This document shows, in pieces, positions 32,597 through 41,514 of a stretch of DNA of 42,950 bases. The notes beneath the pieces were generated by a model. That model was given only the letters and a program-made list of their open reading frames with translations, was not told where the DNA came from and did no database searches. The position numbers were made by a program, and so were the translations under genes. The DNA is from Candidatus Bathyarchaeota archaeon. Lineage in GTDB: Archaea > Thermoproteota > Bathyarchaeia > 40CM-2-53-6. The stretch spans positions 1 to 42,950 of the forward strand of contig VBBD01000015.1 of assembly GCA_005882895.1 (NCBI GenBank), written 5' to 3'. How positions within the stretch are numbered: the stretch's first letter is position 1; the number at the start of each line of letters is the position of its first letter.

Positions 32597-33171
32597 TCCT
32601 CCAGGAAGTTCTCGATGATCCGGTGCCCCGGCAGAGTAAGAATAGACTCTGGATGGAACTGAACTCCTTCAATCGGAAGTTCTCGATGTCGAACACCCAT
32701 TATCTCATTGTCATCGAGGGACTGGGCGGTCACTTCGAGCGTTTTCGGCAGGCTCTTTCTTTCCGCGACAAGTGAATGATATCTCGTAGCCTCGAAAGGA
32801 CTCTTTACTCCACGGAGAACCCCTTTTCCATCGTGTCTAATTGGGCTGGTCTTGCCGTGGCGGAGTCTCCTTGCTCGAACTATTCTGCCGCCGAACGCGT
32901 GAACAATCCCTTGATGTCCCAAACAGACGCCTAGAGTCGGGGTTTCGTTGCTCACTTCTCGGAGGATAGCCGCGCACGTCCCAAAGTACCGGGTATTGCT
33001 GGGAGTGCCGGGGCCGGGGGAGATTATGATCCTGTCAGGTGAGAGTTCCTTGACACCTGCGACATCAATCTCATCGTTCCGTTTCACAACAACCTTGTCT
33101 GCAACCTCACCAACGTACTGGGCCAGATTGTAGACGAAGCTGTCATAGTTGTCGAGGATCAGAACCTTCAC
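32593..33171 (-). CDS. trpG: Anthranilate synthase glutamine amidotransferase subunit
   Basis: Supplies ammonia to TrpE. VKVLILDNYDSFVYNLAQYVGE opens the domain, followed by the oxyanion segment ISPGPGTPSN, the nucleophile loop LGVCLGHQGIVHAFGG (Cys) and the His-Glu end GVQFHPESIL. I choose GTG at 33171, which gives the conserved N-terminus and 192 residues; the longer frame upstream is unlike the family. It overlaps trpE by 29 bp. Confidence 0.94.
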   Translation of the reverse strand: MKVLILDNYDSFVYNLAQYVGEVADKVVVKRNDEIDVAGVKELSPDRIIISPGPGTPSNTRYFGTCAAILREVSNETPTLGVCLGHQGIVHAFGGRIVRARRLRHGKTSPIRHDGKGVLRGVKSPFEATRYHSLVAERKSLPKTLEVTAQSLDDNEIMGVRHRELPIEGVQFHPESILTLPGHRIIENFLED

Positions 33172-34567
33172 CGGTCTCCTCCTGGGCTTGATCCATACCC
33201 GTGAACAATGCAGCCGTCTTCCTCTCCGACTCGATCCATTCCCGGTCAGGAACCGAATCCGCAACTATCCCGGCTCCGGACTGGAGATAGCAATACCCGT
33301 CTTGGGCGCAAAGGGTCCTGATTGTTATCGCAAAATCAGCGCTTCCATTCGCAGAGAAATAGCCGACGGCTCCAGCGTAAGGACCCCTTGCAGTGGTTTC
33401 CAGCTCCTCGATGATCTCCATCGCCCGAACTTTCGGGGCTCCTGAAACCGTGCCAGCAGGAAAGACGGCCCTGAACAAGTCGAAGCTAGTTGCGTTCTTT
33501 CTCAGATGTCCCGTAACTCTGGAAACAATGTGTTGGACATGGCTGTAGCCCTGAACTCTCATAAACTCGGGAACTTTGACAGTCCCGTAATCGCAGACTC
33601 TACCAAGATCATTCCGGGCCAAGTCGACGAGCATCACGTGTTCCGCTCGTTCTTTTTCGTCCTGAAGCAATTCGGCCGCTAGTGCTTTGTTTCGCGCAGA
33701 ATCCCCAGTGAACGGCCGCGTTCCAGCGATAGGGAAGCTCTCCGCATTGCGACCGATCTTACGGGCTAGCATTTCTGGGCTGGATCCGACGATTTCCCTG
33801 TCGCCAAACTTGAGGTAGTACATGTACGGAGACGGGTTGATCCTCCTCAGCGACCTGTAGAACCGGAGGAGCGAACCCTTGAACGGAATCTTGTATCTCT
33901 TCGACAGAACAACCTGGAAAACGTCGCCTGATTCAATGAACTCCTTGGCCTCTTCGACTCGTTCGCAGAAATCATCCTGGCTCACATTCGACTTCGGCTT
34001 CCCAAAGCTAACCAGATCGTTGCCGGCAGAATCGTTCAGTAGCTCCTCCGCTTTTTCTATTCTGTTTTCCTCTCGGTAGAAGTAGTGTGTTTTGCCAGTG
34101 ATGTGGTCGAAGACGATACCGTCTTCAAAGAGTCCGAATTCTACATCGGGGAACCCGTTGCCTTTGCTTCCCACTCTAAGGATTCTTTCAAAGGAGCGTA
34201 CGAGGTCATAGGATGCATATCCGACTAAGCCCCCAGCGTATCTATCGGCTGGTTTTCGCTCTTTGACCGGGCTGCTGAGATTGGCTAGCAGAGCTAGAGG
34301 GTCTTGACATTTCTCGATCCGTCTTTCCGCTCTCTGTCGATCGAGGATCTCAGCCTGATTCTTAGAAGCTCGAATGATCTTCTGCGGGTCAAATCCTAGA
34401 AACGTGTACCTGGTTAGGCGTCGCGGTCCCTCAACCGACTCGAGAATGAAGCATGTGTCGAACTTGTTTCTGATGGATGCGAAAACGTCGATTGGCTGCT
34501 TTCTAGTTTCTAGAGGAAGATAATTCAGCCTGGTGGGGCGCGCTGTCAGCTGCTGTCCAAAGACTAT
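33143..34567 (-). CDS. trpE: Anthranilate synthase component I (start codon not evident)
   Basis: Converts chorismate to anthranilate. The chorismate-binding domain has GDVFQVVLSKRY, SPEMLARK, IAGTRPFTGDS, LVDLARNDLGRV, and RMRVQGYSHVQH/VSGAPKVRAMEII in the C-terminal half. The N-terminal domain (LNYLPLETRKQPIDVF, LESVEGP, RYTFLGFDP, GGLVGYASYDLVR) is fully open up to 34583, yet it contains no ATG, GTG or TTG before GTG at 34174, which is far inside the protein. Candidate starts are ATA 34567, CTG 34549 and CTG 34528. An ATG at 34574 would be in frame only if one G of a GGGG run were absent. Confidence 0.9.
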   Translation of the reverse strand: MVFGQQLTARPTRLNYLPLETRKQPIDVFASIRNKFDTCFILESVEGPRRLTRYTFLGFDPQKIIRASKNQAEILDRQRAERRIEKCQDPLALLANLSSPVKERKPADRYAGGLVGYASYDLVRSFERILRVGSKGNGFPDVEFGLFEDGIVFDHITGKTHYFYREENRIEKAEELLNDSAGNDLVSFGKPKSNVSQDDFCERVEEAKEFIESGDVFQVVLSKRYKIPFKGSLLRFYRSLRRINPSPYMYYLKFGDREIVGSSPEMLARKIGRNAESFPIAGTRPFTGDSARNKALAAELLQDEKERAEHVMLVDLARNDLGRVCDYGTVKVPEFMRVQGYSHVQHIVSRVTGHLRKNATSFDLFRAVFPAGTVSGAPKVRAMEIIEELETTARGPYAGAVGYFSANGSADFAITIRTLCAQDGYCYLQSGAGIVADSVPDREWIESERKTAALFTGMDQAQEETGEGSDPRQL

Positions 34568-34607
34568 ACCCCATGGAGGTCGCCTTTACCTCCCTGCCCG
34601 TATGTCA

Positions 34608-34616
34608 CTTTTATAG
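34608..34616 (-). promoter_or_regulatory. TATA box of the trp operon
   Basis: Minus-strand CTATAAAAG, predicting a start site near 34586, just before trpE. The box overlaps the tyrA stop codon (TAA), so the trp operon has its own promoter at the junction with the upstream aro cluster. Confidence 0.65.
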
Positions 34617-35696
34617 CTTGCGTGACCACTTTTGTACATTAGATAAAAGTCTCTTCTTCACCCCGCTCGCCTGCTTCGATCGAATCTGGGCAAGATTGGT
34701 CGCAAGTTCAAGAAATTTCTGTCTGACGGGAGGGAGAAACGGGTTCAACTTTTGAATTCCCACAATCATGTCCCAGCCGTCGAGCATCCTGACAATCCTG
34801 CCTTCAGTCTCTCGGAGAGACTGAGTTCTAGGTTCTCCACCCATCCCATCGAGGCCCAGCCCGAGAGAGATCAGCGCAAAATGATGGAGGCCTTGAACGT
34901 AGGCCATGGCGCGGTCATGCTGTGCCGCTGACATTGTCTGGATCTTCGATCCACCACCCTGGAGCGCACGAGCTAACCTGGACCATTTCTGGCCAGGACG
35001 GTAAGGCACCGCAACAATGACTTGATCGTGAAGATGATCTATGCCGGGTCCAAAAAGCGGATGCAAGCTCACATACTCCAGTCCTTTCGAGATTTTTTCT
35101 GCAACCCTGTCCGATATCCCAGTCTTGACCGACGAAAGATCAGCAAGGAGGCAGCCGGTCGTCATAAGCGACGCCGTTTCAGTCGCGACCCTGACCGTTT
35201 CCTCCATCGGCACGGCCGAGATCACAATGTCCGAAGAGGTTGCGTCTAGGATTGTTCCCGGTTCGACCTCCATCTCCTTGGCAGCTGTCCGAGTCTTGTT
35301 GATCTCTCGACCCGCTATCTTGACTTTCGCACCTTGTTGGCTGGCGAACCGCGCGAAGAAACGTCCCATCGCGCCAGTTCCGCCCACGATCAGGATTCTC
35401 GTCTGGTCAAGTTTCTTCGGGTCTTGTTGAGGATGGTCTCGCTGGGCCTCCACACTCAGGGCAAAAATCTGGTCGAATACTGGCCGTATGAGGTTCGGAT
35501 CTAGGTCCAGTGATGTGGCTGCGCGTTCTATCTTTCTGAGGATGATTTTCTCTCGCTCGGGATCGCGATAATCGAGGCCTCTATGCTTCTTGATGCGGCC
35601 GAGCAGCCGTGCGTTCTCGTATCTGTTCTTGAGAAGCCTAACTATCTCTTGGTCTAGCTCGTCTATCCTGTCCCGAATCCTAGTAACGTCGTCCAT
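34611..35696 (-). CDS. tyrA: Chorismate mutase-prephenate dehydrogenase fusion
   Basis: Leads chorismate to tyrosine via prephenate. Residues about 1-85 are an AroQ-type chorismate mutase (TRIRDRIDELDQEIVRLLKNRYENARLLGRIK, then EREKIILRKI). Residues about 95-361 are the dehydrogenase: Rossmann ILIVGGTGAMGRFFARFA, then ISAVPMEETV, LADLSSVKTGISDRV, EYVSLHPLFGPG (catalytic His) and LHHFALISLGLGL. It starts 6 bp after aroC. It is the last gene of the shikimate cluster before the trp promoter. Confidence 0.93.
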   Translation of the reverse strand: MDDVTRIRDRIDELDQEIVRLLKNRYENARLLGRIKKHRGLDYRDPEREKIILRKIERAATSLDLDPNLIRPVFDQIFALSVEAQRDHPQQDPKKLDQTRILIVGGTGAMGRFFARFASQQGAKVKIAGREINKTRTAAKEMEVEPGTILDATSSDIVISAVPMEETVRVATETASLMTTGCLLADLSSVKTGISDRVAEKISKGLEYVSLHPLFGPGIDHLHDQVIVAVPYRPGQKWSRLARALQGGGSKIQTMSAAQHDRAMAYVQGLHHFALISLGLGLDGMGGEPRTQSLRETEGRIVRMLDGWDMIVGIQKLNPFLPPVRQKFLELATNLAQIRSKQASGVKKRLLSNVQKWSRKL

Positions 35697-35702
35697 TGAG
35701 AG

Positions 35703-36803
35703 TTAGCTCTTCAGGACCCGAGGAATCATTCCGCCGCGGATCATCAAATCCGCCAGTCCAATCGCCACCATACCTTGGACGACGGGGACGGCCTTGGGGA
35801 CTACGCATGGGTCATGTCGTCCTTTGACTCCGAGCTTAGCCTCTTCCATTTGGGATATGTTTACGGTCTTTTGCTCCTTCGCTATCGAGGATGGTGGCTT
35901 GAACGCAACTCTGAGTAGCAGGGGCATTCCCGTCGACATTCCCCCCAGCACTCCTCCAGAATTATTGGTTAGTGTGACAAATTTTCCCTCTTTGATCACG
36001 TACTGGTCGTTGTTTTCGGACCCTTTAAGACGGGTTGCCTGGAACCCAGCTCCAAATTCGACCCCCTTGACCGCGGGGATCCCGAAAAGTATCTTGGCGA
36101 GCTCCGAGTCGATGGCATCGAAAAGCGGCTCCCCAACGCCCACGGGAAGGTTTAGCGCCGTACACTCGACGACTCCTCCGGCGCTGTCGCCATCGGCCTT
36201 TGCGTTTATCACTGCTTGTCGCATTTTCTCTGCGATAACCGGATCTGGACATCTCATCGAGTTCTCGTACGTGACTTTCTTGACGGCTTCATTACTGGGA
36301 GGGTTATTCAATTGAACTCCGTCGATAGCCTGGGCGTAGGCGAGGACCTCCACTCCGAACGTGGAGAGAAGTTTCTGGGCGATCGCTCCGGCGGCAACGA
36401 ATGCTGCGGTCATTCGTCCTGAAAGTCTTCCTCCCCCTCGGTAGTCATTGAAACCACCATACTTCACCTTCGCCGGATAGTCCGCGTGTCCAGGCCGAAC
36501 GACGTCTTTCACAGGCTCATAATCAGAGGATTTCACGTCCTTGTTTCTGATATGCAAAGTCACCGGCGCCCCCGTCGTATGGTCCTGGAATACCCCAGAG
36601 AATAGCTCTACAGCATCAGGCTCCCGTCGCGCGGAAACGACCTCTTTCTCTTGCGGGATTCGCAAGTCCAACGTCCGCTGAATATCATCGAGCGTCAACG
36701 AGAGTCCGGCCGGGCAACCGTCTACAGTGACGCCTACCACGGGACCGTGGCTTTCTCCGAAACAGGTAACGACGAACGCTTTGCCGATCGAATTACTCCA
36801 CAC
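35703..36803 (-). CDS. aroC: Chorismate synthase
   Basis: Makes chorismate from EPSP with reduced flavin. The family signatures are FVVTCFGESHGPVVGVTVDGCPAGL, RPGHADYPAKVKYGGFNDYRGGGRLSGRMTAAFVAAGAIA, KEGKFVTLTNNSGGVLGGMSTGMPL and KGRHDPCVVPKAVPVVQGM. The start is GTG (MWSNSIGKAF), overlapping aroA by 11 bp. 366 residues. Confidence 0.96.
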   Translation of the reverse strand: MWSNSIGKAFVVTCFGESHGPVVGVTVDGCPAGLSLTLDDIQRTLDLRIPQEKEVVSARREPDAVELFSGVFQDHTTGAPVTLHIRNKDVKSSDYEPVKDVVRPGHADYPAKVKYGGFNDYRGGGRLSGRMTAAFVAAGAIAQKLLSTFGVEVLAYAQAIDGVQLNNPPSNEAVKKVTYENSMRCPDPVIAEKMRQAVINAKADGDSAGGVVECTALNLPVGVGEPLFDAIDSELAKILFGIPAVKGVEFGAGFQATRLKGSENNDQYVIKEGKFVTLTNNSGGVLGGMSTGMPLLLRVAFKPPSSIAKEQKTVNISQMEEAKLGVKGRHDPCVVPKAVPVVQGMVAIGLADLMIRGGMIPRVLKS

Positions 36804-38067
36804 TTAGTAGTACCCCCAATTTTGCGAGGTCGTGAAAGAATTCCGGGTAAGATTTCGAAACTGCTTCCGAGTTTTGAATTATTGACTCTCCCTTCGCACC
36901 AAGAGAAGCGGCTGCGCACGCCATCGCAACACGATGGTCGCTGTGTGAATCGAACGCACTTCCGATCAACTCTCTGGTTCCCTCAATCTTGATCATGTCG
37001 TCTTCTGCATGAATCTTGGCCCCCATCTTCACCAACTCGGTCGGAAGAGTTTGCAACCTGTTGGACTCCTTGTAAGCTAGCCTCTTTACGCCTCGGATTT
37101 CTGATGAGCCGTCTGCGAAACATCCAAGTGTCTCAAGCGGCGGGACCAGATCCGGGTTATTACTCGCGTCAAAATCGAATCCATCTAGTTCTCCCTTCCC
37201 AATCGTCAGCCCATCTCCATTCTGTTGGATTTCGAGTCCGATTTCGCGGGCGATTTTCAATATTGCAGAATCAGGCTCAAGCTCGTAGGATCCAAGGCCG
37301 GAAATTGTGATATCATCTCCCGCGGTTCCCGCCGCGGCAATGAGGAAGGCTGCAGACGAAAAATCTCCTGGAACATGATGAGACGCTGGTGCGAAGCTTT
37401 GCGGTGCCGGAATCTTGAACTTCTCATCGGATTCCTCGATCGAGATTCCATGCTTTCTCAACACATCAATGGACATGTTCACGTATGGGCGCGATTCAAG
37501 TGCACCTTCCACATTGATCGTGACGTCTCTTATCGCCAGGGGGGCTGCGAATAGGAGTCCTGAGATGAACTGGGAGCTGATGTCGCCTGGAACCGTGACT
37601 TCCCCGCCTCTGAGAGGTCCCCTAAGCAGTACTTCGAATCCATGCGTGTCGGAAGTGGCTCGGGCGGAGGCACCTAGAGTGTTGATAGCCTTCACAAGCG
37701 GGTCCAATGGTCTGTTGGCTAGTCTCGGGCTGCCCCTTAGCCTAACTGTCTTTAGGGAAGTGGAAGAGATCGCGGTGAGGAACCTCAGGGTGGCTCCCGA
37801 GTCACCGCATTCAATCGGACGGTTGGATGTTGTCGGTCTCTTGATTCCATTAGAAATTGTTCGAGTTTTCTTAACAAGAACCTTCGCTCCCAATCTTTGA
37901 ATCCCTTCAAGGGTTCGCTGGGTATCATCACAATGCAAAGCTCCTTCAATGACAGATTTCCCGGGCGACAAGAGAGAGGCAAGGAGTGCCCTGTGGGTGT
38001 ATGCCTTTGAGCCGGGAGCCTTCACTTTTCCGTGCAGCGCCTGCGGACCCCTGAGCCTGACTCTCAA
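36793..38067 (-). CDS. aroA: EPSP synthase (3-phosphoshikimate 1-carboxyvinyltransferase)
   Basis: Joins shikimate 3-phosphate and phosphoenolpyruvate. Motifs are PGSKAYTHRALLASLL (usual PGSKSxTxRAL), ECGDSGATLRFLTAI (usual NxGTxxR), GDISSQFISGLLFAAPL, VPGDFSSAAFLIAAA and KESNRLQTLPTELVKMGA, with DHRVAMACA near the end. 424 residues. The TTG start overlaps the aroK stop by TTGA. Confidence 0.95.
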   Translation of the reverse strand: MRVRLRGPQALHGKVKAPGSKAYTHRALLASLLSPGKSVIEGALHCDDTQRTLEGIQRLGAKVLVKKTRTISNGIKRPTTSNRPIECGDSGATLRFLTAISSTSLKTVRLRGSPRLANRPLDPLVKAINTLGASARATSDTHGFEVLLRGPLRGGEVTVPGDISSQFISGLLFAAPLAIRDVTINVEGALESRPYVNMSIDVLRKHGISIEESDEKFKIPAPQSFAPASHHVPGDFSSAAFLIAAAGTAGDDITISGLGSYELEPDSAILKIAREIGLEIQQNGDGLTIGKGELDGFDFDASNNPDLVPPLETLGCFADGSSEIRGVKRLAYKESNRLQTLPTELVKMGAKIHAEDDMIKIEGTRELIGSAFDSHSDHRVAMACAAASLGAKGESIIQNSEAVSKSYPEFFHDLAKLGVLLSVE

Positions 38068-38936
38068 GTCTCGATCATCGCTTTCGTGAAGTTCGGATTC
38101 GCCTCGATTATTCGTCCATCGAATCTCTCGAACACCTGCCGCACCGGCTTCAATCTATTCTCGTCAACTACTGCCGCTACGGCTGGTCCCTTCCCGGATA
38201 GTCCAGCTCCAAATGCTCCCGCCTCAATCGCTGAAAGTGCTGGACGAGGGTCTTCGCCAAGGATTGATGAGAGCGCGAGCCCGTTAAGCGTAAGCGCATC
38301 CCAGACGTGGCCGTTGCTTGCTTCGCTGTATGCTATTTCTGAAATCCTTCGGGTAGGCGCAAATTTTGTCCGGTCCAGCTGTCCAGTTCGAGTTTTTCGC
38401 GATGGAACAAGTATGAGGACTTTGAAATCTCTGGGGATCTTGAGAATTTTTTTCACCTTTCTATGATCGTTATCGGTTAGAACAGCGCCGCCGTGATAGG
38501 ACGCGAAGGAATCATCGTAAGCTCCAGTGAGACTTACCCCGGACTCGATGGATGCCTCTACTCCAATTGCAACTAGCGTGTCATCATCTCGCTCCTCTTC
38601 CAATGCGGATACAGTGGCTAAGGCCACAGCGTTGGCTGCCGCGCTGCTGCTCTTCAAACCCACAGCTGTTGGAATGTTGGAGGAAGTGATCACCTCTCCC
38701 TGCAGCTTCCGCTCATACCCGTAATGTTCCAGGACCTTCTGGACCACTGTGACCGCGAGCTTGTTCGATTCCTCGGGGTCAGAGGATATGAATCCGGAAA
38801 TCCGGCCCGGTCCCTCTCGTAAGCTAACCTTCGCTCGGGTCCAAAGATCTACTCCGAGAGCGCCTCCCTTGCCTGTTGGAAACGCGTTCAGGATGCTAAT
38901 AGCCCCGTGGGAAAGGGCCTGGCCGCCGCCCTTCAT
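38064..38936 (-). CDS. Shikimate kinase, archaeal GHMP type
   Basis: Phosphorylates shikimate. It is the GHMP-family kinase used by archaea, unrelated to bacterial AroK. It carries GAISILNAFPTGKGGALGVDL at the front, the ATP loop IPTAVGLKSSSAAANAVALATVSAL, GVSLTGAYDDSFASYHGGAVLTDN and GLSGKGPAVAAVVD near the end. The ATG at 38936 forms ATGA with the aroE stop and is preferred to the upstream TTG (38942). 290 residues. Confidence 0.93.
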   Translation of the reverse strand: MKGGGQALSHGAISILNAFPTGKGGALGVDLWTRAKVSLREGPGRISGFISSDPEESNKLAVTVVQKVLEHYGYERKLQGEVITSSNIPTAVGLKSSSAAANAVALATVSALEEERDDDTLVAIGVEASIESGVSLTGAYDDSFASYHGGAVLTDNDHRKVKKILKIPRDFKVLILVPSRKTRTGQLDRTKFAPTRRISEIAYSEASNGHVWDALTLNGLALSSILGEDPRPALSAIEAGAFGAGLSGKGPAVAAVVDENRLKPVRQVFERFDGRIIEANPNFTKAMIET

Positions 38937-39772
38937 TTCCAATCCTTCCCCAGATAATCTACGACGGAGGAACGCATGAGAGCGAAGGGAGCGGGCTCGT
39001 TGAGCCAGATTTCATAGGACAACGCTGCCTGGTGGACAAGCATCTCTAGCGGGCTTATCGTTCCGCGTCCTGCGGGAATCGGTTCGCTGGGCTTGTCGTA
39101 TGCGAGGTCGAAGACCCAAGCAGTATCATTCACTCTGTTGAGCGGGATTTTGAGCTGGGATAGGAGAGTCGAGATCCGTATCGGAGTCGCGTTGACAAAT
39201 AGGTCCGTATCCTGGAGGCTTTTCTCCAAGCCATTCTTGGTGAGTTCTTCATACGAAATTCTGCCGGGACCGGATGCGTTATCCGCTAGCGCTCTCGCCT
39301 TTGCCAAAGTCCTGTTAAGGATCTTGATCGTGTTGTTTTCTGTCGAAAAACGATGAACTAGTGCTTGGGCCGCTCCTCCCGCCCCGAGCACTACTATCCG
39401 CTTATTGCCGGGTTCGAAACCGTAGGATCTCAGAGCTCTGACAGCTCCCTCTCCGTCAGTGTTGTATCCTACTAGTCCGGTCTTGGTTCGGACAACTGTA
39501 TTGACTGATCCGCTTTTCTTCGCGTTCTCGTCAAGCCCGTCCAACATATCCAAGATGGTGGTCTTGTGGGGCATTGTGACGTTGAAGCCGTCAAACTCGA
39601 GCGTGCGGGCTGCTTCTACTGCCCGTTTCAGGTTATCCCTCCTGACCTCGAAGGGTACATAGGTTCTGTTTAGTGATAGTTTCTCGAAGGTCGCGTTGAA
39701 GATCACGGGGCTGAGGCTGTGGGCTACCGGCGATCCGTAGATGGAGTGGACTCTGGTATCCCCTTTGATCAT
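38933..39772 (-). CDS. aroE: Shikimate dehydrogenase
   Basis: NADPH-dependent reduction of 3-dehydroshikimate. SPVAHSLSPVIFNATFEKLSLNRTYVPFEV and FDGFNVTMPHKTTILDMLD contain the substrate-binding Ser pair and catalytic Lys (PHK). The NADP fold is RIVVLGAGGAAQALVHRF with LNRTLAKA, and FDLAYDKPSEPI and PLEMLVHQAALSYEIW follow. 279 residues, starting 6 bp after aroD. Confidence 0.95.
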   Translation of the reverse strand: MIKGDTRVHSIYGSPVAHSLSPVIFNATFEKLSLNRTYVPFEVRRDNLKRAVEAARTLEFDGFNVTMPHKTTILDMLDGLDENAKKSGSVNTVVRTKTGLVGYNTDGEGAVRALRSYGFEPGNKRIVVLGAGGAAQALVHRFSTENNTIKILNRTLAKARALADNASGPGRISYEELTKNGLEKSLQDTDLFVNATPIRISTLLSQLKIPLNRVNDTAWVFDLAYDKPSEPIPAGRGTISPLEMLVHQAALSYEIWLNEPAPFALMRSSVVDYLGKDWK

Positions 39773-39778
39773 ATGCTG

Positions 39779-40462
39779 TTACTCCACGCCTAGCATCTCG
39801 TAGATTCGGCGAAGTTCGGCAATAGTCGACTGCCCGGGAGCGGTTTCCAGTCCTCTCTCCAGCGAGGCGTAGGTGAAGTGGGCTCCGTAGAACGGTGCTA
39901 GTAGCCTGGACCAGACTCCCGCCTGTCCCATGGCAAAACTGACCAGCGGCGAGTTCTGATGGTTCGCTTTCAACAAGCTGAGGACGGTGAGATTGTCTTC
40001 AGGAATCTGCGCTGTTGTGACGATCTTGCAGACATCGGGCTTGAACTTCTGAAGCTGGACCAGGGTTGAGGCGAGTTTCGCGGGATCAGGCGTTCTGAAG
40101 TGATCGTGGTGGGACAGTATGATCTTGGCACCTTTCTCCCTAAACGTCTTGATGACGCGGTCCAGCTTGGTTGTGGTGAGTTCTAGGTCTACGTACTGGA
40201 ATCCTCCCTCTACAGCCTCCATCAGGATCTTCAGGCGCTCGGCTTCGGATCTGTCGAAGGATCCCTTTTCCGACAGGGGCCGGTTGGTTCCGATGATTGG
40301 TCGTTCAACCGCGCGGGCTATCTTTGTCAGTCCGTGGTAGCTCCGGAGCCGATCCAAACGAACCTCTACAAGATCCGCGGAGAGTCTCTCGGCTCTCTGC
40401 GCTCTTCCCAATAGCTCGGGAGTGTCGGTTGAGGAGATAGAGACACAGACTTTGGGGGTCAC
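39779..40462 (-). CDS. aroD: 3-dehydroquinate dehydratase, type I
   Basis: Forms dehydroshikimate through a Schiff base. VCVSISSTDTPELLGRAQRAERLSADLVEVRLDRL, VERPIIGTNRP, YVDLEL and IILSHHDHFRTPD (catalytic His) are the class I signatures, followed by DVCKIVTTAQIPED (Schiff-base Lys) and SFAMGQAGVWSRLLAPFYGAHFTYASL. It starts at GTG 40462 with a GTGA overlap on the aroB' stop. Confidence 0.94.
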   Translation of the reverse strand: MTPKVCVSISSTDTPELLGRAQRAERLSADLVEVRLDRLRSYHGLTKIARAVERPIIGTNRPLSEKGSFDRSEAERLKILMEAVEGGFQYVDLELTTTKLDRVIKTFREKGAKIILSHHDHFRTPDPAKLASTLVQLQKFKPDVCKIVTTAQIPEDNLTVLSLLKANHQNSPLVSFAMGQAGVWSRLLAPFYGAHFTYASLERGLETAPGQSTIAELRRIYEMLGVE

Positions 40463-41514
40463 CTTTCGATGACCATCTCGTCTGCTACTTTTGTTCCAAA
40501 GTGTCGTCCGCCCTCTTCGAACCGGACCAATACCTCGTCGCCGGGCGTGATTTCTGAAACCGGTTTGGACCCGTCTCTTGTGACCAGCCGGACGGTCTCA
40601 GCATTCTGAACTATCGTTGTTAGCTTTCGGCTTCCAATGCTCGCCTCGACGAGGATCATTGGCCGGCGCTCTATCTTGACCCTCGCGACATCAACGCTTC
40701 TGGTTCGCCCTCTCCTGTCAATCAGGAGAACGGTTTCTCCGGCAGATAGCTCGGAGAGATACCGTGTTTTTCCATTCGCGGCCAGAATGTATGATGAGAC
40801 TGGGCCAGCGTTCACTCTGAACGGTCGCGAGTTCACGTGAGGGTTGGCGTGGACTTCTCCTTCCACTAGGAACAGAGCTTCGGAGGAGGAGCCGGTCAAA
40901 AGTCCCTCGCCTTCTTCGAGAATCTCGGTTGTGTCTACGCAGACTCGGGCTCCTGTTCCAATGGGCTTGACGCTTGTGACTTGAGCCGTTGAGAGCGAGA
41001 TGTCCTCGGATTCTCCAAGTATCAAGTCTCGGGTCTTGAGAATCTCGTTTGTGTCATGGGAAGCGAGTGCTATTCCGTCTGCTCCCAGCTCTAGAGTTGA
41101 GAGGGCTGCTCTGCTTTCGTCAAAGCTTGTGGTTCTGGCGAGAAGTTTCGAACGTCCTTTCGCTTCTGCTATCAGGTTTTCGAGCGGTATGATTTTCCAG
41201 TTGGGACAGTTGATCAGGAGATAATCAGGACGCAGATCCAGCGCCTGCGATATTCTTTCCAGATCCTTCTGGTCAGCGATCATAACCTCAAGCGCTACTG
41301 GCGTCTTGTTTCTCTTGGCACTCGACACGTGGTCAACCCTTGACGTGACGAGAATGTCCATTCCTTCCAGTCGCGAGGCGATTTTCGCGTTGACTCCAGG
41401 AAGCTTGACGTCGGTGAGGACGGTGTGTGGTTTGGCTTCGTCGACCATCTTGCGGATGGTTTCCGCGGATAGTTCGGGGTTAGGCTCGAGCCAGAATTCT
41501 TTCACTTCTTTCAC
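40459..41514 (-). CDS. 3-dehydroquinate synthase II (archaeal AroB')
   Basis: Converts 2-amino-3,7-dideoxyheptulosonate to 3-dehydroquinate by NAD-dependent oxidative deamination, replacing bacterial DHQ synthase. The family features are a KEFWLEPNPELSAE start, the middle segment TTSFDESRAALSTLELGADGIAL, GTGARVCVDTTEILEEGEGLLTGSSSEALFLVEGEVHANPHVNSRPFRVNAGPVSSYIL, and a C-terminal half rich in TxxLSELxAGETVLLIDRRGRTR. 351 residues. It overlaps the ADH synthase end by 35 bp; an in-frame GTG at 41505 is a possible later start. Confidence 0.93.
   Translation of the reverse strand: MKEVKEFWLEPNPELSAETIRKMVDEAKPHTVLTDVKLPGVNAKIASRLEGMDILVTSRVDHVSSAKRNKTPVALEVMIADQKDLERISQALDLRPDYLLINCPNWKIIPLENLIAEAKGRSKLLARTTSFDESRAALSTLELGADGIALASHDTNEILKTRDLILGESEDISLSTAQVTSVKPIGTGARVCVDTTEILEEGEGLLTGSSSEALFLVEGEVHANPHVNSRPFRVNAGPVSSYILAANGKTRYLSELSAGETVLLIDRRGRTRSVDVARVKIERRPMILVEASIGSRKLTTIVQNAETVRLVTRDGSKPVSEITPGDEVLVRFEEGGRHFGTKVADEMVIER

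Noticed and set aside
33172-33264. Longer TrpG starting at 33264
   Set aside because: The extra residues are basic, unlike the family, and lie wholly inside trpE. The conserved TrpG start coincides with GTG 33171.
34503-34574. trp leader peptide with attenuation: ATG 34574 opens a 23-codon frame with one Trp codon
   Set aside because: A single Trp codon and no terminator/antiterminator structure are too weak. The frame overlaps the trpE coding region, and the ATG is better explained as a possible one-base-off trpE start.
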